Positions 40,827 to 40,841 of a DNA stretch of 40,841 nucleotides are shown in pieces; the first letter of the stretch is position 1, and each line of letters opens with the position of its first letter. The DNA is from Sphingomonas bacterium (GTDB lineage Bacteria > Pseudomonadota > Alphaproteobacteria > Sphingomonadales > Sphingomonadaceae). A program made the translations under genes and the position numbers. The notes under the pieces were generated by a model. It saw only the letters and a list, made by a program, of their open reading frames with translations, made no database searches and had not been told where the DNA came from. The DNA lies in the NCBI RefSeq assembly GCF_028292945.1, contig NZ_JAQGLJ010000038.1:1-40841 (forward strand), given 5' to 3'.

Positions 40827-40841
40827 CGCGACCCAAGCGCC

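Overview
The window is chromosomal DNA of a high-GC alphaproteobacterium, most likely a Sphingomonas or a close sphingomonad. Supporting signs are the gene families present: a class I PHA synthase with phasin, a TonB-dependent receptor, an HWE kinase, a CC_3452-type secreted protein and oligopeptidase B. Intergenic palindromic repeats of the kind common in sphingomonad genomes point the same way. I see no phage, integrase, IS element, CRISPR array, rRNA or tRNA. Coding density is very high and no gene-free stretch exceeds 300 bases. All identifications come from reading the sequence; no database search was run.

Layout. 1-5.8 kb: oligopeptidase B (cut by the left edge), an HWE histidine kinase, a DUF885 lipoprotein peptidase and a 3-hydroxyacyl-CoA dehydrogenase. 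5.8-7.3 kb: an AlkB-type dioxygenase overlapping a SAM methyltransferase. 7.4-10.4 kb: a YdeI-like protein, a NupC nucleoside transporter, a YhhQ queuosine-precursor transporter and a small anchored protein behind a candidate EcfG stress promoter. 10.4-13.5 kb: argB, yggT, folD and a MarC-family gene. 13.5-17.5 kb: a glycolipid or polysaccharide modification module (GT-C-like membrane protein, GtrA, SAM methyltransferase, GT2). 17.6-18 kb: an antitoxin gene next to a ruined PIN toxin. 18-23.8 kb: an M48 protease, a second DUF885 protein (Tat-exported), an orphan HEAGH protein, the (p)ppGpp enzyme Rsh and a CC_3452-type secreted protein. 23.9-26 kb: an HxlR regulator with a clear operator, and a SulP transporter. 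26.2-30 kb: alaC, then phaC and a phasin with PhaR-type operators. 30-34.7 kb: clpS, a TonB-dependent receptor, a solute-binding-like protein coupled to a CDF transporter, and an HNH endonuclease. 34.7-40.8 kb: gluQ carrying an in-frame repeat, a HIG1-like protein, a corrinoid adenosyltransferase, egtB-egtD for ergothioneine, a class II photolyase, a small membrane protein and a large palindrome.

Themes. Carbon storage (phaC, phasin, hydroxyacyl-CoA dehydrogenase) sits beside stress functions (Rsh, ClpS, photolyase, AlkB, ergothioneine, candidate EcfG promoter). Three tandem pairs are coupled through GTGA overlaps. Several genes without a Shine-Dalgarno have -35/-10 boxes placed so that transcription would start at or next to the start codon, suggesting leaderless mRNAs.

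The most unusual observations are: (i) a 138-bp palindromic repeat inserted exactly in codon phase in gluQ, adding 46 residues; (ii) a GT2 whose C-terminal tail is encoded by another repeat; (iii) an internally deleted PIN toxin beside an apparently intact antitoxin; and (iv) an overlapping AlkB-methyltransferase pair. No single wholly new system is proven; the AlkB-methyltransferase pair and the glycosyl module are the best candidates.
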